DNA from: Perca fluviatilis
Lineage: Eukaryota; Chordata; Actinopteri; Perciformes; Percidae
DNA length: 64,000 bases
Direction of reading: 5' to 3'
NCBI RefSeq assembly: GCF_010015445.1
Contig: NC_053118.1
Span: 9,474,907 to 9,538,906, forward strand
A program made the translations under genes and the position numbers. Below, piece by piece: positions 23,178-35,176 of this stretch. The stretch's first letter is position 1. Each line of letters starts with the position of its first letter. The notes under the pieces were generated by a model, which searched no databases, was not told the origin of the DNA, and saw nothing but the letters and a program-made list of their open reading frames with translations.

Positions 23178-24772
23178 CAGTACAGGCCAAAAGTTTGGAC
23201 ACACCTTCTCATTCAATGCGTTTTCTTTATTTTTATGACTATTTACATTGTAGATTCTCACTGAAGGCATCAAAACTATGAATTAACACATATGGAATTA
23301 TGTACTTAATAAAAAAGTGTCTTATATTTTAGATTCCTCAAAGTAGCCACCCTTTGCTTTTTTGATAGCGCTGCAAACCCTTGGTGTTCTCTCAATGAGC
23401 TTCATGAGGTAGTCACCTGAAATGGTTTTCACTTCACAGGTGTGCCTTGTCAGGGTTAATTAGTGGAATTATTTTCCCTTATTAATGGGGTTGGGACCAT
23501 CAGTTGTGTTGTGCAGAAGTCAGGTTGATACACAACCCTATTGTACAACTGTTAGAATTCATATTATGGCAAGAACCAATCAGCTAAGTAAAGAGAAACA
23601 AGTGGCCATCATTACTTTAACAAACGAAGGTTAGTCAGTCCGGAAAATTGCAAAAACTTTGAATGTGTCCCCAAGTGCAGTCGCAAAAACCATCAAGCGC
23701 TACAACAAAACTGACATGAGGACCTCCCCAGGAAAGGAAGACCAAGAGTCACCTCTGCTGCTGAGGATAAGTTCATCCGAGACACCAGCCTCAGAAATCG
23801 CAAGTTAACAGCAGCTCAGATTAGAGACCAGATGAATGCCACACAGAGTTCTAGCATCAGACACATCTCTAGAACAACTGTTAAGAGGAGACTGCGCGAA
23901 TCAGGCCTTCATGGTCAAGTAGCTGCTAGGAAACCACTGCTAAGGAGAGGCAACAAGCAGAAGAGATTTGTTTGGGCCAAGAAACACAAGGAATGGACAT
24001 TAGACCAGTGGAAATCTGTGCTTTGGTCTGATGAGTCCAAATTTGAGATCTTTGGTTCCAACTGCCGTGTCTTTGTGTGACGCAGAAAAGGTGAACGGAT
24101 GGATTCTACATGCCTGGTTCCCACCGTGAAGCATGGAGGCGGAGGTGTGATGGTGTGGGGGTGCTTTGCTGGTGACACTGTTGGGGATTTATTCAAAATT
24201 GAAGGCATACTTAACCAGCATGGCTACCACAGCATCCTGCAGCGACATGCCATCCCATCTGGTTTGCGTTTAGTTGGACCATCATTTATTTTTCAACAGG
24301 ACAATGACCCCAAACACACCTCCAGGCTGTGTAAGGGCTATATGACCAAGAAAGAGAGTGATGGAGTGCTGCACCAGATGACCTGGCCTCCACAGTCATC
24401 GGACCTGAACCCAATCGAGATGGTTTGGGGTGAGCTGGACCGCAGAGTGAAGGCAAAAGGGCCAACAAGTGCTAAGCATCTCTGGGAACTCCTTCAAGAC
24501 TGTTGGAAAACCATTTCAGGTGACTACCTCTTGAAGCTCATCAAGAGAATGCCAAGAGTGTGCAAAGCAGTAATCAGAGCAAAGGGTGGCTACTTTGAAG
24601 AAACTAGAATATAAGAAATGTTTTCAGTTATTTCACACTTTTTTGTTAAGTACATAATTCCACGTGTTCATTCATAGTTTTGATGCCTTCAGTGAGAATC
24701 TACAATGTAAATAGTCATGAAAATAAAGGAAACTCATTGAATGAGGTGTGTCCAAACTTTTGGCCTGTACTG
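23178..24772 (+). mobile_element. Tc1-like transposon, near complete, 1595 bp
   Basis: Both ends carry CAGTACAGGCCAAAAGTTTG in inverted orientation (23178 and 24772). The left end is preceded by the TA target dinucleotide at 23176-23177; the right flank is TG, inside a TG repeat, so that TA copy has mutated. Inverted similarity runs about 260 bp in from each end (to about 23440 and from about 24510). The right arm therefore includes the 3' end of the transposase gene, and the left arm holds an antisense copy of it. Confidence 0.95.
23566..24614 (+). pseudogene. Tc1-like transposase, 38-residue D-E spacing, three lesions
   Basis: It starts MARTNQLSKEKQVAIITL, with a helix-turn-helix region (SVRKIAKTLNVSPSAV) and a second one through TTVKRRLRESGL. 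The catalytic residues are Asp in WSDESKF (24030-24032), Asp in FQQDNDPKH (24300-24302) and Glu in LNPIEMVW (24417-24419). I count 38 residues between the second Asp and the Glu, against 34 in classic Tc1. Lesions: TAG at 23632-23634, a small deletion with frameshift near 23712, and TGA at 24078-24080. A Pro-to-Ser change (SSDLNP) sits next to the last motif. The stop is TAA at 24612-24614. Confidence 0.93.
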
Positions 24773-24949
24773 TGTGTGTGTGTGTACATACCTACTGTAA
24801 ATTGAAAAGAGAAAAAAAAATTGAAAAAAAGAACAACAAAAAAGAAACAACAGTCAGCAATAGAAGAAGAGAAAGAAACAAGTCTTAGCAGCTACTGCAC
24901 TTGTCAATTTGTCAAACATAAAATCAGGACAAAAGCACTTGGTAAAAGG

Positions 24950-25237
24950 TCAGTCTGGGATAGCAGTGAAGTGCTCACTGTCATCAGGCCGGCTATGGCG
25001 TCTACCAATTGGAAGGTCGTGGTCAGTCCCTGGCCCTGCAGTCTCAAGACACTGAACCCCGGATTGCTCCCGATGCTACGCCATCGCTGTGTGTGAATGT
25101 TTATCTGATGAGCAGGTGGCACCTTGTATGGCAGCCTCGGCAACCAGTGTATGGATGGGTGTGTGAATGGTACCTGTACAAGTGCTTTAAGTAATCATTA
25201 AGACAAGAAAAGTGCTATATAAATACAGTCCATTTAC
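24950..25237 (+). mobile_element. SINE-like repeat, degraded tRNA head
   Basis: A degraded pol-III head (GTCTGGGATAGCAGTGAAGT, then a decayed B box in GGTCGTGGTCAGTCCC) is followed by CAAGACACTGAACCCC and GGTGGCACCTTGTATGGCAG. It ends in the tail GTGCTATATAAATACAGTCC. I recall this order from fish SINEs. The B box lacks the canonical GTTCGA, so it is probably inactive. Confidence 0.6.
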
Positions 25238-25321
25238 ATTTAAGTCTACAGGAGTGCTGGGCTATGAGGGGCTTTTAAGATAATTTTCTGAACAGAAGAA
25301 TCTATGCCAAAAAGCATTGAT

Positions 25322-25362
25322 GTAAATGGACTGTATTTGTAGAGTGCTTTTCTAGTCTTCAC
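25322..25362 (-). repeat. Inverted second copy of the SINE tail
   Basis: AAATGGACTGTATTTGTAGA is the reverse complement of the tail at 25210-25235. It is an isolated 3' end in the opposite orientation. Confidence 0.6.
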
Positions 25363-25740
25363 TAGCCTGGTTGACACCAGACCCTTCTCGGTTGTAACTG
25401 AGAGTGGGTCTGGGAAAGGTTCATTGACAGTTCATTTCCAAAGGGGCGTCACCAACGGACGCAGCTAAAATGCCTCTGGGCGCATTGGATAGTCCAACCA
25501 ATCAGACCAACGATCCAGGTGATGCTGCGCTTAGGTAGTCATCATGTTGAATGTAAACAAAAAGCTGCTCGCTGTCGCTGCGCTATCGTCGTCACGGTTG
25601 TGATTGGTGCCTCGATTTTGGGGACATTGGAAATGGGTTTGAATGGGCTCTTTGCCAGATTGACGCAAATCTCAAATTTGCCGGAAGCTCGTCATGGACA
25701 CTTCGACAAGTGTTTTTTTTTTGTCGCCAATGTATAGATC
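25363..25740. mobile_element. MITE-like element starting with a TAGCCTGG hairpin
   Basis: It opens TAGCCTGG, then a stem pairing CCAGACCC (25377-25384) with GGGTCTGG (25406-25413). The same opening design recurs at 34495, 41238 and 46240. No coding content and no clear right end were found. Confidence 0.45.
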
Positions 25741-25764
25741 GTATATTTTTCATGTGGTTGAGAT

Positions 25765-25950
25765 CAGAGGTGTATAGTCCAGGTGCCAGAAAGTAGAAAT
25801 CCTGTCCAGCAGCTGTCCCAACCATCACTAAACCACCTCCTCTACCAGGTAGATGAGCTCGTTAGTGAAAACACCTGTTCTAGATGTAGAGGCAGATCCA
25901 AAAACATGGAAGGGATTTCTACTTTCTGGCACCTGGACTATACACCTCTG
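25765..25950. mobile_element. hAT MITE, 186 bp, perfect 38-bp arms
   Basis: Arms 25765-25802 and 25913-25950 are perfect inverted repeats that begin CAGAGGTGTATAGTCCAGG. GTTGAGAT is duplicated exactly at 25757-25764 and 25951-25958. CAG..CTG ends with an exact 8-bp duplication mark a hAT element, and the lack of mismatches suggests a recent insertion. Confidence 0.95.
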
Positions 25951-25995
25951 GTTGAGATCCATTTTGAAAACAGACTTGTCATTGAGAGCACTTAA

Positions 25996-26403
25996 AGTGC
26001 TCATTTTCAGGTTCATAATTGTATTTAGTGGTTGTAGCAGAATAGGTTTACGTGGTTTAATTATAAAAAAAAAAACACATTTTTGTCGTACTGCACATTG
26101 CCGCAGCTCCTCTTTTCACCCTGTGTGTTGAGCTCTCTGTTTTAGCTACCGAGTGAGACATCTCACTTCTGTTCCATCTTTATTAGGAGTCGCACATGCG
26201 CAGTACCAAGTGGCGCACGTTTGTCACAGAAGTAAAGGCTGGACTCCAATAGAGCTGTTTGGAGCAGTTTGTGAACAGTGTTTTCTCTGGAAGATAAGTT
26301 CCTTTGGGGTGGACTTTGGGCTTTTTCACTTTTTAAACCTATAACGTGCACAAAAAAGATATATAACACAAGGGAAAAAGCCATAAAGCATAATATGAAC
26401 ACT
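25996..26403. mobile_element. TTAA-target MITE with AGTG(C/T)TCAT ends, 408 bp
   Basis: TTAA lies at 25992-25995 and 26404-26407. The ends are AGTGCTCAT at left and the complement of AGTGTTCATATTATG at right. The inside is non-coding. Confidence 0.78.
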
Positions 26404-26407
26404 TTAA

Positions 26408-26926
26408 CTGTGCCACTGTACATGACAAATGACAAGGGGTCTATTATACAGATGCAACCTGATCTTTGCAATCCACACTTTATAGTTCACACTGAGGTCT
26501 ACTGTCGTTAACAGAGTCATAGAAAACAAATTGACATAGCCTTTGAGGGACTAAGTGTTTCTCTCCTTTTCTATCTCTGGGTGTTAATATCCACTCTGAA
26601 AATGCATGAAGTGAACACAGAGCGGTGATAACTGACAGAGTAATTGAGTCTAAGTTATTGTGAGTACATGCTAATGGAGTGACACATTGCAGCAACTCCC
26701 CTGTGGCCATCTTTGGCTGAACAGCAGCTCTAAGGGATCTCAGTAAAAGAAACAACCCACTTGAGAGCCTTTCAAGACAGGCTTTTAGACAGAAAGGTTA
26801 AAGTATAAAATTACGAGAAGCAAAAAAAGCAAAATCTGCATGTTCTGAAATAAAGTTCTGGCTACTTTCTTACTCTATAATGACATGGTTGCTTGAATCC
26901 GACGACATTCTGCGGTCTGCTAATTC
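26408..26926. other. No recognised feature
   Basis: This is unassigned sequence between two MITEs. Confidence 0.4.
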
Positions 26927-26934
26927 TTTATAAC

Positions 26935-27948
26935 TAGGGTTGGGTATCGTTTTTTTTTTTTTTCGCTACCGCTGCTAAAACGATACTTTTAAAACGGTGC
27001 CGGTGCCTGAACCGATACTTAAAAAAATAGGGTAATAGGGAATAGGGAATTTTACAGTAACGTTGATTGCACCACGAGGCTTACTAGTTTCAAGTGAACG
27101 CACCATCTGTTTTGTTTTTCCGACAAAGGCAGCGGCACACTGCTTAAAGGTGCCCTGCCATACAAAACCGTTTTTACTTGCATTTTTTGAAATATGTTCC
27201 ATATGTGTTTGTGTTATGTCGTGAATGTGAAAATGAACCGCTACCTCCTTTGTCAGCTCTAGCCACTGAAAAGAAATAAGCGGAGAAATCAGGCCAATTA
27301 CAAAAGCTGGTCAGTCTGACATCATATTGCCTGAGCTCATTACTATTCATGAGCTCGCCCAGTTGGGCTGGGTAAAGGATTCTGACAGCCAGGCTCTCAT
27401 TGGCTAGCTATTAGCCAATCAGATCCAGACAGCTTAGCTTGCTGAATATTGATGAGAACTGGCAGCAATCGAGCTGAGTCTTCCTGTAGGCTTTCTATAC
27501 CACGCTAGAATGGCTTGAAACAAGGTAACGAAGGCATTTTTTCCACAAAAAAATTTACAGAGTCCATGGTAGAACTTCAGACATTACCACAAAGTAATGA
27601 AATATGTGTGGCAGGGCACCTTTAACGTCCCGCTGTTGGAATCCTCTACAGTGAAATACAGTCACCTTTTACACCGTTTAGCTGTCAGCATTTTAACCGT
27701 GTTTACTCCAGCTGCTAGCTAACGGTAGGCTAACGTTACCTGCTGTCGAGTGAAGTGTTAACTAGCATCACGTGCAGCGATGCTCCTGTTGCCTCTAACG
27801 TCTGTTTCAGAGCATCAGAGAGCAGCGCTAAAGGCTTTTAATTGGCACCGAAATGAGGCACCGAAATCTGCGTTGCAATTCGGTCTGGTAGATACCGGTC
27901 GTTTAGGCACCAATGCCTATTAGCACCGTGTTTCGGTACCCAACCCTA
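26935..27948. mobile_element. Non-autonomous hAT element carrying a nested MITE, 1014 bp
   Basis: The ends are TAGGGTTGGGTATCG at 26935 and the complementary CGGTACCCAACCCTA at 27948. TTTATAAC is duplicated exactly at 26927-26934 and 27949-27956. Inverted ends with an exact 8-bp duplication place it in hAT. No transposase frame survives. A TTAA MITE is inserted at 27148-27621. Confidence 0.93.
27148..27621. mobile_element. TTAA MITE nested in the hAT element, 474 bp
   Basis: AGGTGCCCTGCCA at 27148 and its exact complement ending at 27621 are bounded by TTAA at 27144-27147 and 27622-27625. It is non-coding and younger than the hAT copy around it. Confidence 0.92.
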
Positions 27949-27956
27949 TTTATAAC

Positions 27957-28604
27957 AGACCGTTGCCATGCATAGCAGAGCGTCGCCATGGATGCTGCTC
28001 TGATCACTCTGGAGGACAGCCATCAATCCGCTGAAAGAAGTTTGTTTAATTTATAAGCTGTGGCAAAAAGTGGGGAAACGTGGAGCAACTCCGGTTCTCC
28101 AATACAGGCAATGACAGCAGATCTGGTGAGCGCCTATTGCTACATCTTTAAATACAGTCTATGATCGCTACGCAGTAACTTTAGCCCTAAGGACAACAAC
28201 GAATTAATTAGATTTGCAACATCTTGTTTACAGGTCTGTCAACTGCAGCATGTGTCCACCTAACTATCGGCACCCATCACCCCATTACTGAATACTATAG
28301 GCACTTGATTAGGATATGATCTGGCCATCCTACCCTACTAAAGAAAATTTTGACCAAAGTTTCAACCAAAATCTTTCTAAGCAATGCATCGACGCATCCC
28401 TGTTTATTGCTAGCAAATGGATAGAGAAGTAAACTACTGTAACTGAAGACTAACAGTTTCTAATAAATTAAGGTTATATGATGCCAAGCTCCATACACCA
28501 GACACACTTTCAGCATACATATTTGTTCTCCTCACATCTGCACTTGTAGACAATCTCAGGGAAACTCACAAAGATGTACACATAGACACACACAGACACA
28601 TGCA

Positions 28605-28647
<43 letters not shown>

Positions 28648-29328
28648 GGCCACTTTTCCATATGGATAACCCTGGAGTGTTCTTGTGTGCTGTAGCGCTA
28701 TTCAGTTGAGTGTCTCAGTGTGGTGGCAGCAGGTCTCAGTCACAGTGGAGGCAGGGGGTAAGAAGAGGCCATAATCTCAGTCCACCACCCCTCTGACATG
28801 GCTCCCAACAACATCCATTTATGAAATTGAGAAAGGGAGGTGAAGGGGAACACCATCTGAGTTTCTGGGACAGATGAGGTGGAAAATAGAATCTGAGGCA
28901 ACATGGTGACACAGTTGCAGCAGGGTGCATTTCAGACTGTGTGCATGCTGGCTGTGTAAGTACTAAAGACATGGACACAGGAAAAGAACCCCCACATTAA
29001 AATAAATTTAAAATTAAATCATAACTCAGGAAGCTACACTCTTGAGTCACGTAAAGTTGATTGTTTATTACTAGTGTTCGAATAATTTTTTAGACTAGCA
29101 TGCGGCAACCAACAGAAAAGGAGAGTATGCAAATGAATTAGAAGTCGCTCAAACAGAAGATAATGTTGAAATTTAATAACAAAATGCTCTCCAAAGTGGT
29201 GACTAAGTTGTCTTTATTAGCAAGCATTCACACTCTGATGGTCCTCGGTTTTGTAGGTTCACATAAGACTCTACCTTAAACCGGTCACCAGTTATGAAAG
29301 GGGGCGTGGCTTGAACAGAGCGGGGGCG
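27957..29328. other. No recognised gene
   Basis: This spacer includes a CA microsatellite. The 80-codon minus frame at 28736-28978 matches nothing known to me. Confidence 0.4.
28608..28645. repeat. (CA)n microsatellite
   Basis: A CA run of 38 bp, with a looser CA/GA-rich lead-in from about 28580. Confidence 0.95.
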
Positions 29329-29670
29329 CTATGACCAAAAGTAAATTTTGGCCTGTAGATGTCCTAAGGCCTGGACCCTTGTCAAACGTGAGACATTTTG
29401 GGTAGATATGACAACGTACACATCAACCAGCTCTGACAGGGGGATCCCAAGGTGTTCCCAGGCCAGGCCTGGTCTTCCCCAAGGCCTCCTCCCAGCTAGA
29501 CGTGCCTGGAACACCTCCCTAGGGAGGTGCCCAGGGGGCATCCTTAACAGATGCCCAAACCACCTCAACTGACTCCTTTCGATGCAAAGGAGCAACGGCT
29601 CTACTCCGAGTTCCTCGACTCACAACCGTTTATCTCATATGGGGTCCATCCAGTGCAACTCCCCAGGCTC
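29329..29670 (-). pseudogene. LINE C-terminal remnant
   Basis: The minus strand reads IERSQLRWFGHLLRMPPG, then GRRPWGRPG and LAWEHLGIPLSEL. This is the recognisable C-terminal block (QLRWFGH..RMP..GRRPRGRP) of a fish LINE polyprotein. The region just upstream on that strand (29596-29670) keeps weak similarity to the preceding linker. It is truncated and undatable. Confidence 0.72.
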
Positions 29671-31346
29671 ACTCTGATCATATTGTCAAACGAAGCAGTG
29701 CTGATCAAATGAATGAGTTGAGTTTAAGATTCTGTAACTGTATTGAGAATTAAAATTCTGTTACTGTATTGCCCTATTTCCTGCCTAAAATGTTTACAGA
29801 CACACATTTTAGCGTACATTTAAGCTATAATTTGAGAAAGTTTGTGATAGGCTGCAATTTCTTCCCTGCTTGAAAAAGGACCAAGCACCGCTCCAACTTG
29901 CATTTTGGTCTGCGCCCCTTGGAAGTCAAAAATGAACTGAGAGCTTCCACACTATTACTAATTTGGGAATTAATCTGGCAATGCTGGAAAAGCCATACTG
30001 CAAGGCTGAGTGAAAAGACCACCATCATAGAGATGGAGGAGATAAAATAAGGGTTAAATATGGGGATAACAATCTAATTTTCAGGAAGTCTCTCTTGGAA
30101 TGTATTCATAGTATTGCACTCAGTTGTAAACATAAAAAGTCTCATGAAATAGTAGTGAAACAAATGAAAAAAGCGAGACAAGCATTTGTGCTAACCAACC
30201 AGTAAAAATTATGACAGGATCCCTCACTAGCTTCTCACCAATTGCGTTTGATCTGGAGGATGATGTGCAGCTGCCAAGGACTGAATCCAGGTCTTTGAGA
30301 GGATAGTTTCTGAATTCTTCAAAATTACATATACACGTAGTGTTTCGAAATGAAACTGACTGTCCTAGGATCCCCTTCGGATCAGGTCTCTTTCTATTGT
30401 AACAATTGTTTTTTCGGATCAGGTCCTAAAAACCTCTACTCCAAGGAAGTCTGAGGCTACACTCTATATTACGTGTTTTTTTTGTGCTTCAGTTTGTCTT
30501 TATCAGGATGTTTACTATGTCCTTGGAGAAAGCAGGAAGTCATAATGACATCACATGACTAGTTGAGCATCCTCCTTCCTGGTCCTCAGCGTTCTTTTCT
30601 CCTTAGCACTGCAACATAGCTTCCCCTCTCTTCTCTCTCCACAACATTGCTGCGGGCAACAGCAGTGCCCTGTCGTAATAATTAGCCTGTTTGTGTGGGT
30701 GGCATCTTGAACAAGTCAGTGTTTTTGTCTTTGTGCTTGTCTCAATTAATTAATGTCGTTTGCGACAGACAGAGCGATAGGCACTCACACCTTTAGGAAA
30801 AGGCTTTTGGCTCCAGGCTAACTCATGTTCACTCTGTCACATTCTGGTGAAATAAGCTTGATTTCAGCCCAGGGGTAACAAGTCCTGCTCTCCAATATAA
30901 TTATCTCAGACCTGGTTCATTAAAGAGCTGACTGCTTTAAGGGGGGGGGGGGAAAGGGGTTACATTATTTGTATTGTTTTGAGCCTTTACACAGCTAAAA
31001 GTCGAGTAAGCATTCTTGGTCTTTTCCAGTGACTAGAGTTGGGTCCATTTCCAGTTTCACCAGATCAGTCTGGTATGCGAGGCTAAACGAGTTTAATTTT
31101 ATGCTAACCGGTCGAACCGGCATTTGTTAGCAATGAAGTGGGTATGACCGTTCCAAATCTGCTACATGGAACTTCATTGCTGAAACAATTGTTACAATTA
31201 GACTGCTGATTTGCCTCAGATACTACTTTCTGGCTGTGCTGCAAGTTCCTCGCAGGGGTCATTTTGTGACCAGACCATTTTGCATGGGCAAAAGTTTGGT
31301 ATGCACAGTTGTGTATGTGTACACTAGCTGTTCTCTTGCACGCAAG
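29671..31346. other. No recognised gene
   Basis: This is unassigned spacer. A G12 homopolymer lies at 30941-30952, and GGATC(C)CTTCGGATCAGGTC wording near 30370-30430 hints at a decayed repeat. Confidence 0.35.
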
Positions 31347-31379
31347 TACACACACACACACACACATACACACACACAC
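31347..31379. repeat. (CA)n microsatellite
   Basis: A CA run of about 33 bp with one TA interruption. Confidence 0.93.
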
Positions 31380-34300
31380 GTGAATAGGAGGTTATGTCTT
31401 CATTTTGATTTGTCGGTTTGTTTGTTCGTGCGTAGGCAGGATTACGGGAACGCTACTGGCTACTATTTTAACAAAACTTGGTGGACTCATTGAATTTTGT
31501 AGCCTATCCCAATCACAGGGCGAGATGGGGCATTTGTTCTGCATTCATTTGGTGTTTAAATAATTGGAAAAAGTTGTTCCCGACTGGAATAAATTCTCAC
31601 TGCATTAACATTGTGAGATAGGGCATGTCTTGGCAGAGGTCTGCACTCTCTGAGTGCTATTTTAGTTTGGTATGTCTCTGCTTATATTAACTTCAGCAAA
31701 GATATTTTAATTCTGTAATGTTTGAAATGTTTGAACTATTTTACCAAGCATTTCAGAATCATCGCCATTCATTCAGTCTTTAGACTTAATGCTAATGCTG
31801 CAGCTAGCTGACAATGCAGGTATCCCCCATATCTTGCTCTTTCTCTTATATTGAAATAGCTCACCTTTTGCAGTAAATACCCAAACCTGGCAAATCTGCA
31901 TAGCTCTTAGAGGTCTTAGAGATCCGTTTAAGATTGGTAAAATATTGGCAGGGACAATTCAGCACCATCTTAAAAAAATTGAAAGGGAGATGTCCCTAAC
32001 ACTATCACCAATAACTAAATCTACGCCTATGGCCATTTCATTTTGATTAACCCTATTAACATCGGGTAGGGGTTATGTTGAGTAGTTGATCAAAGGTTGA
32101 AAATGGGGCCTATATGACACCCTGTGTCACGTTGTTTCAGTAATAAATCAGAAATAAAAACGAATTTAAATAAATTGGCCGTTTTAAACGGTGTGGTCAA
32201 GTTTTAAAAAATTGTCTCACTACAATAGGCTACTATGGGAACTAACATCATCTTACATTAATACAATCGGGCTCACTGAATCCACAAGAGTTTCAGCTTT
32301 CCAGTCATACCCAATTCCAATCCAAAGGCTGTTTAGGGACCATAGTCGGCAGGCATATTCAAATACACCATTTGGACTGTATTAGAAAAACTGCATGATG
32401 TCTGCCTCAAACTGCGTTTGATTAGCATAAATGGCCATGTATGTAAAGGGGAGGCCTGTGGGTACCCATTGAACCCATTTTCATTCAGATATCTTGAGGT
32501 GAGAGGTCAAGCGACACCTTTGAAAATTGCCACACCAGTTTTTCCCTCGCCAAAATTTAGCCTAACTTCAGAGCGTTATTTAGCTCTCTTCCTGACAAGC
32601 TACTGTAGCATGTCACGGTTGGCACGAATGGATTCCTTAGGTCGTCTATTTTCATATGATTAAAATATCTTTACTCTAGCTAGAGCCTCTAAAAGACAGT
32701 ATGTCGACCAGGCCCACCAGCAGACCGTCGGATCATTAAGAGATTTTTAACAGTAATCTGTTTGTAGTATATCACTCAGATATTAAGCAGAAGAAAACTA
32801 TAACTTGTAACTTGTACATTTAACTTGGAAATTATGAAAAGAAACACAAATTTAAATTCCTTGGAAATTTGAAACCTGTGAAGGCTCTGATCACATTCTT
32901 TAAATAATGGAGTAACTGTGGTAAATCGTCCCCTCATACAAATATCCAGGGTGAAAATTAAAAAGCTGTTCATTCAGAACACCAAGCATGTAGACAATTG
33001 TGTTAACGTGCAACAGTATGCAACAAACTCTAGGGTTGATTGGGCCTAAATTCTCTACATGAAAGAGCCTCAGCCCTGGAAATAGGGTGTCCTTTCAAAT
33101 CATGCGCCACTGTTTTATCGAGCTGCTATGCATGTCCTTAGGTGGGGATGACTAACTCCTATTGATTTTCAACAGTAGCCTGTTGAAAGCACTCGCTTCA
33201 GTGATATTGAATCTGGAAAGAGAAAATTTGATAACAATTTCAGACAAATTAAAATATAGATTGCGGGAGTCCTCTGTTGGAATTTTCTGTCTCGGTCTCT
33301 TTCTCATGACTCTGATAAAACAAAACAACCTTGATGCAAACAAGGTCACATATTAAGAAGCTGTCTGTCCTGGAATTAAAATGGATACTTGTGATAATGG
33401 ATCAATGGCGACAGAATAGGGACAGAAGTGAAACAGGGCAACCTCTAGGGGACTAACAGATAAGCCCAACTCCAGCATTCCTCCAATATATGGAGAGCCC
33501 TCTCAAGATCTAAAGAGTGGGCTAAGAGTGGGAAAGAAAAGGCACAAGAGATATCCTTCATTTTCAAATTAACATCTTAGACGTGCCTGCTTTGTGATTC
33601 CAGCCTATGAGATCAAGGCTCTCCTTCGCCACTCCGTATCTCTCCACAGAGACTAGTGAGGTACAGTTACACAAAAATGTATTCAAATGCAGATACACAC
33701 ATGGATATATACTGTAGCTACACACCAGTGCACACACTTCCTAACACACTTCCTCTCTGAGTGATAAGAATAGGGAGGTGTACTTCACTCCTTTACAGAT
33801 TGTAGGCCCAATTATGACGGGCAGAGATACAGGATGGACATCATCTACATATAAATGGATTGCAGAACCTAAAGGGAACATGGCTTTATAGCTCATAATG
33901 GAGAGATCCCATCACACCTCTCTAATGGGGAGAGTTATTAAAGTACAATAACACTGACAACAGCCCTGCTCTCCTTTCACCCTTCTCATGCAAATCTAAG
34001 TTGAATTTAACAATTATTATAGTGTTATTTCCCTCCACTCCTCCCTCTGTCATTCTGCTATAATGTTTAACCTAAAGAGTATAACACTACTATATACAGA
34101 GCACAGTACATTTCTTTTAAATGGAAATGGAAATTTACACTATACATTACCTACAGACAAATGGTGATATAATAGCATGAATAATGGTGTTAATAACAGC
34201 TGTCTTTATAAGATAAATATGACTTCGACAAATGAATATTCTGAAATGATCTATTTTGTCAAGTCTCCAGTATCTGTTCCAATCTAATCCCCTCTAATCC

Positions 34301-34494
34301 TCATTTGCATTGCACTCACATTATTAGTCATATTAACCTAGACATCTTGTATATTTTAGTTATGTAGATAACATTTTCATATTTGCATATTTGTATGAAT
34401 ACACATACATGCATATACACATACACCCATGAATACATAAACATAGTGCCAGTCGAAAGCTGAAACAAGTTTTTATTTCAACCTTATTCAGACT
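31380..34494. other. No recognised gene; part may be dispersed repeat
   Basis: The block 32040-32660 reads like high-copy fish repeat (CCTATTAACATCGGGTAGG; CCTTTGAAAATTGCCACACC), but ends were not found. The rest is AT-rich with no motif; frames stay under 82 codons. Confidence 0.35.
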
Positions 34495-34830
34495 TAGCCT
34501 GGTCCTACCAGACTCTTGTACTTTGCATTTGTACAGAGAGTCTGGCCTCTCTCCATTGCCAAGTGTTAACTTCCTTGAAGGCGGGTACTTTGTTGAAGTT
34601 TAAAACTATTGGATCTGCCATAACCAATCGCTAACGTTGGTCGTGACGTATGGGGAGGGGAGACCGTCAAGGCTTATATTTAGCATTAGCATCGCTAGCG
34701 TTAGCCAACTTCTTCACCACTAACGGCACTTCTTAATTTATTGCATCTGGTTAAGCAAGTGGCTTCACTTATTCTACAGCTTTGGTAAGTGCTGCTCTTT
34801 GATCTTACCGTTTTTGTTCTCCAATGTAAC
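34495..34830. mobile_element. MITE-like element starting with a TAGCCTGG hairpin
   Basis: It opens TAGCCTGGTCCTA, with a stem pairing CCAGACTCTTGTAC (34508-34521) and GTACAGAGAGTCTGG (34531-34545). The design matches 25363, 41238 and 46240. The right end is unknown; DIRS-like sequence begins shortly after. Confidence 0.45.
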
Positions 34831-35176
34831 CTAAAAAGCTATCTGAATTGGATTTGCTGTGTTTTCTCCCCAGTAGCTCACTGTTCACAGTGAGTGGGGC
34901 TTTTTCATTTCCTGGGAAAGGTGCTTATTTCCCATTTTTACTCTCTAGGGGGGGTCTATTTAGTGTTGTTTTATCAGCCTCGATGAAGCAGGGTGCTCAG
35001 ATACTGAAATTATTAAACATTTCAATTGTTTAATATTAAACTAAAACACCATTATTGTGTTGTCTTTATCCCCTGTTCGCACTGGGTAGGCTTTATTTTG
35101 ATTCATCATGTATTTAACTGGGTGAGTGTTAGTCACAATCTATATAGATTGGCAGACAGCTATAGCTGCTGGGAAA

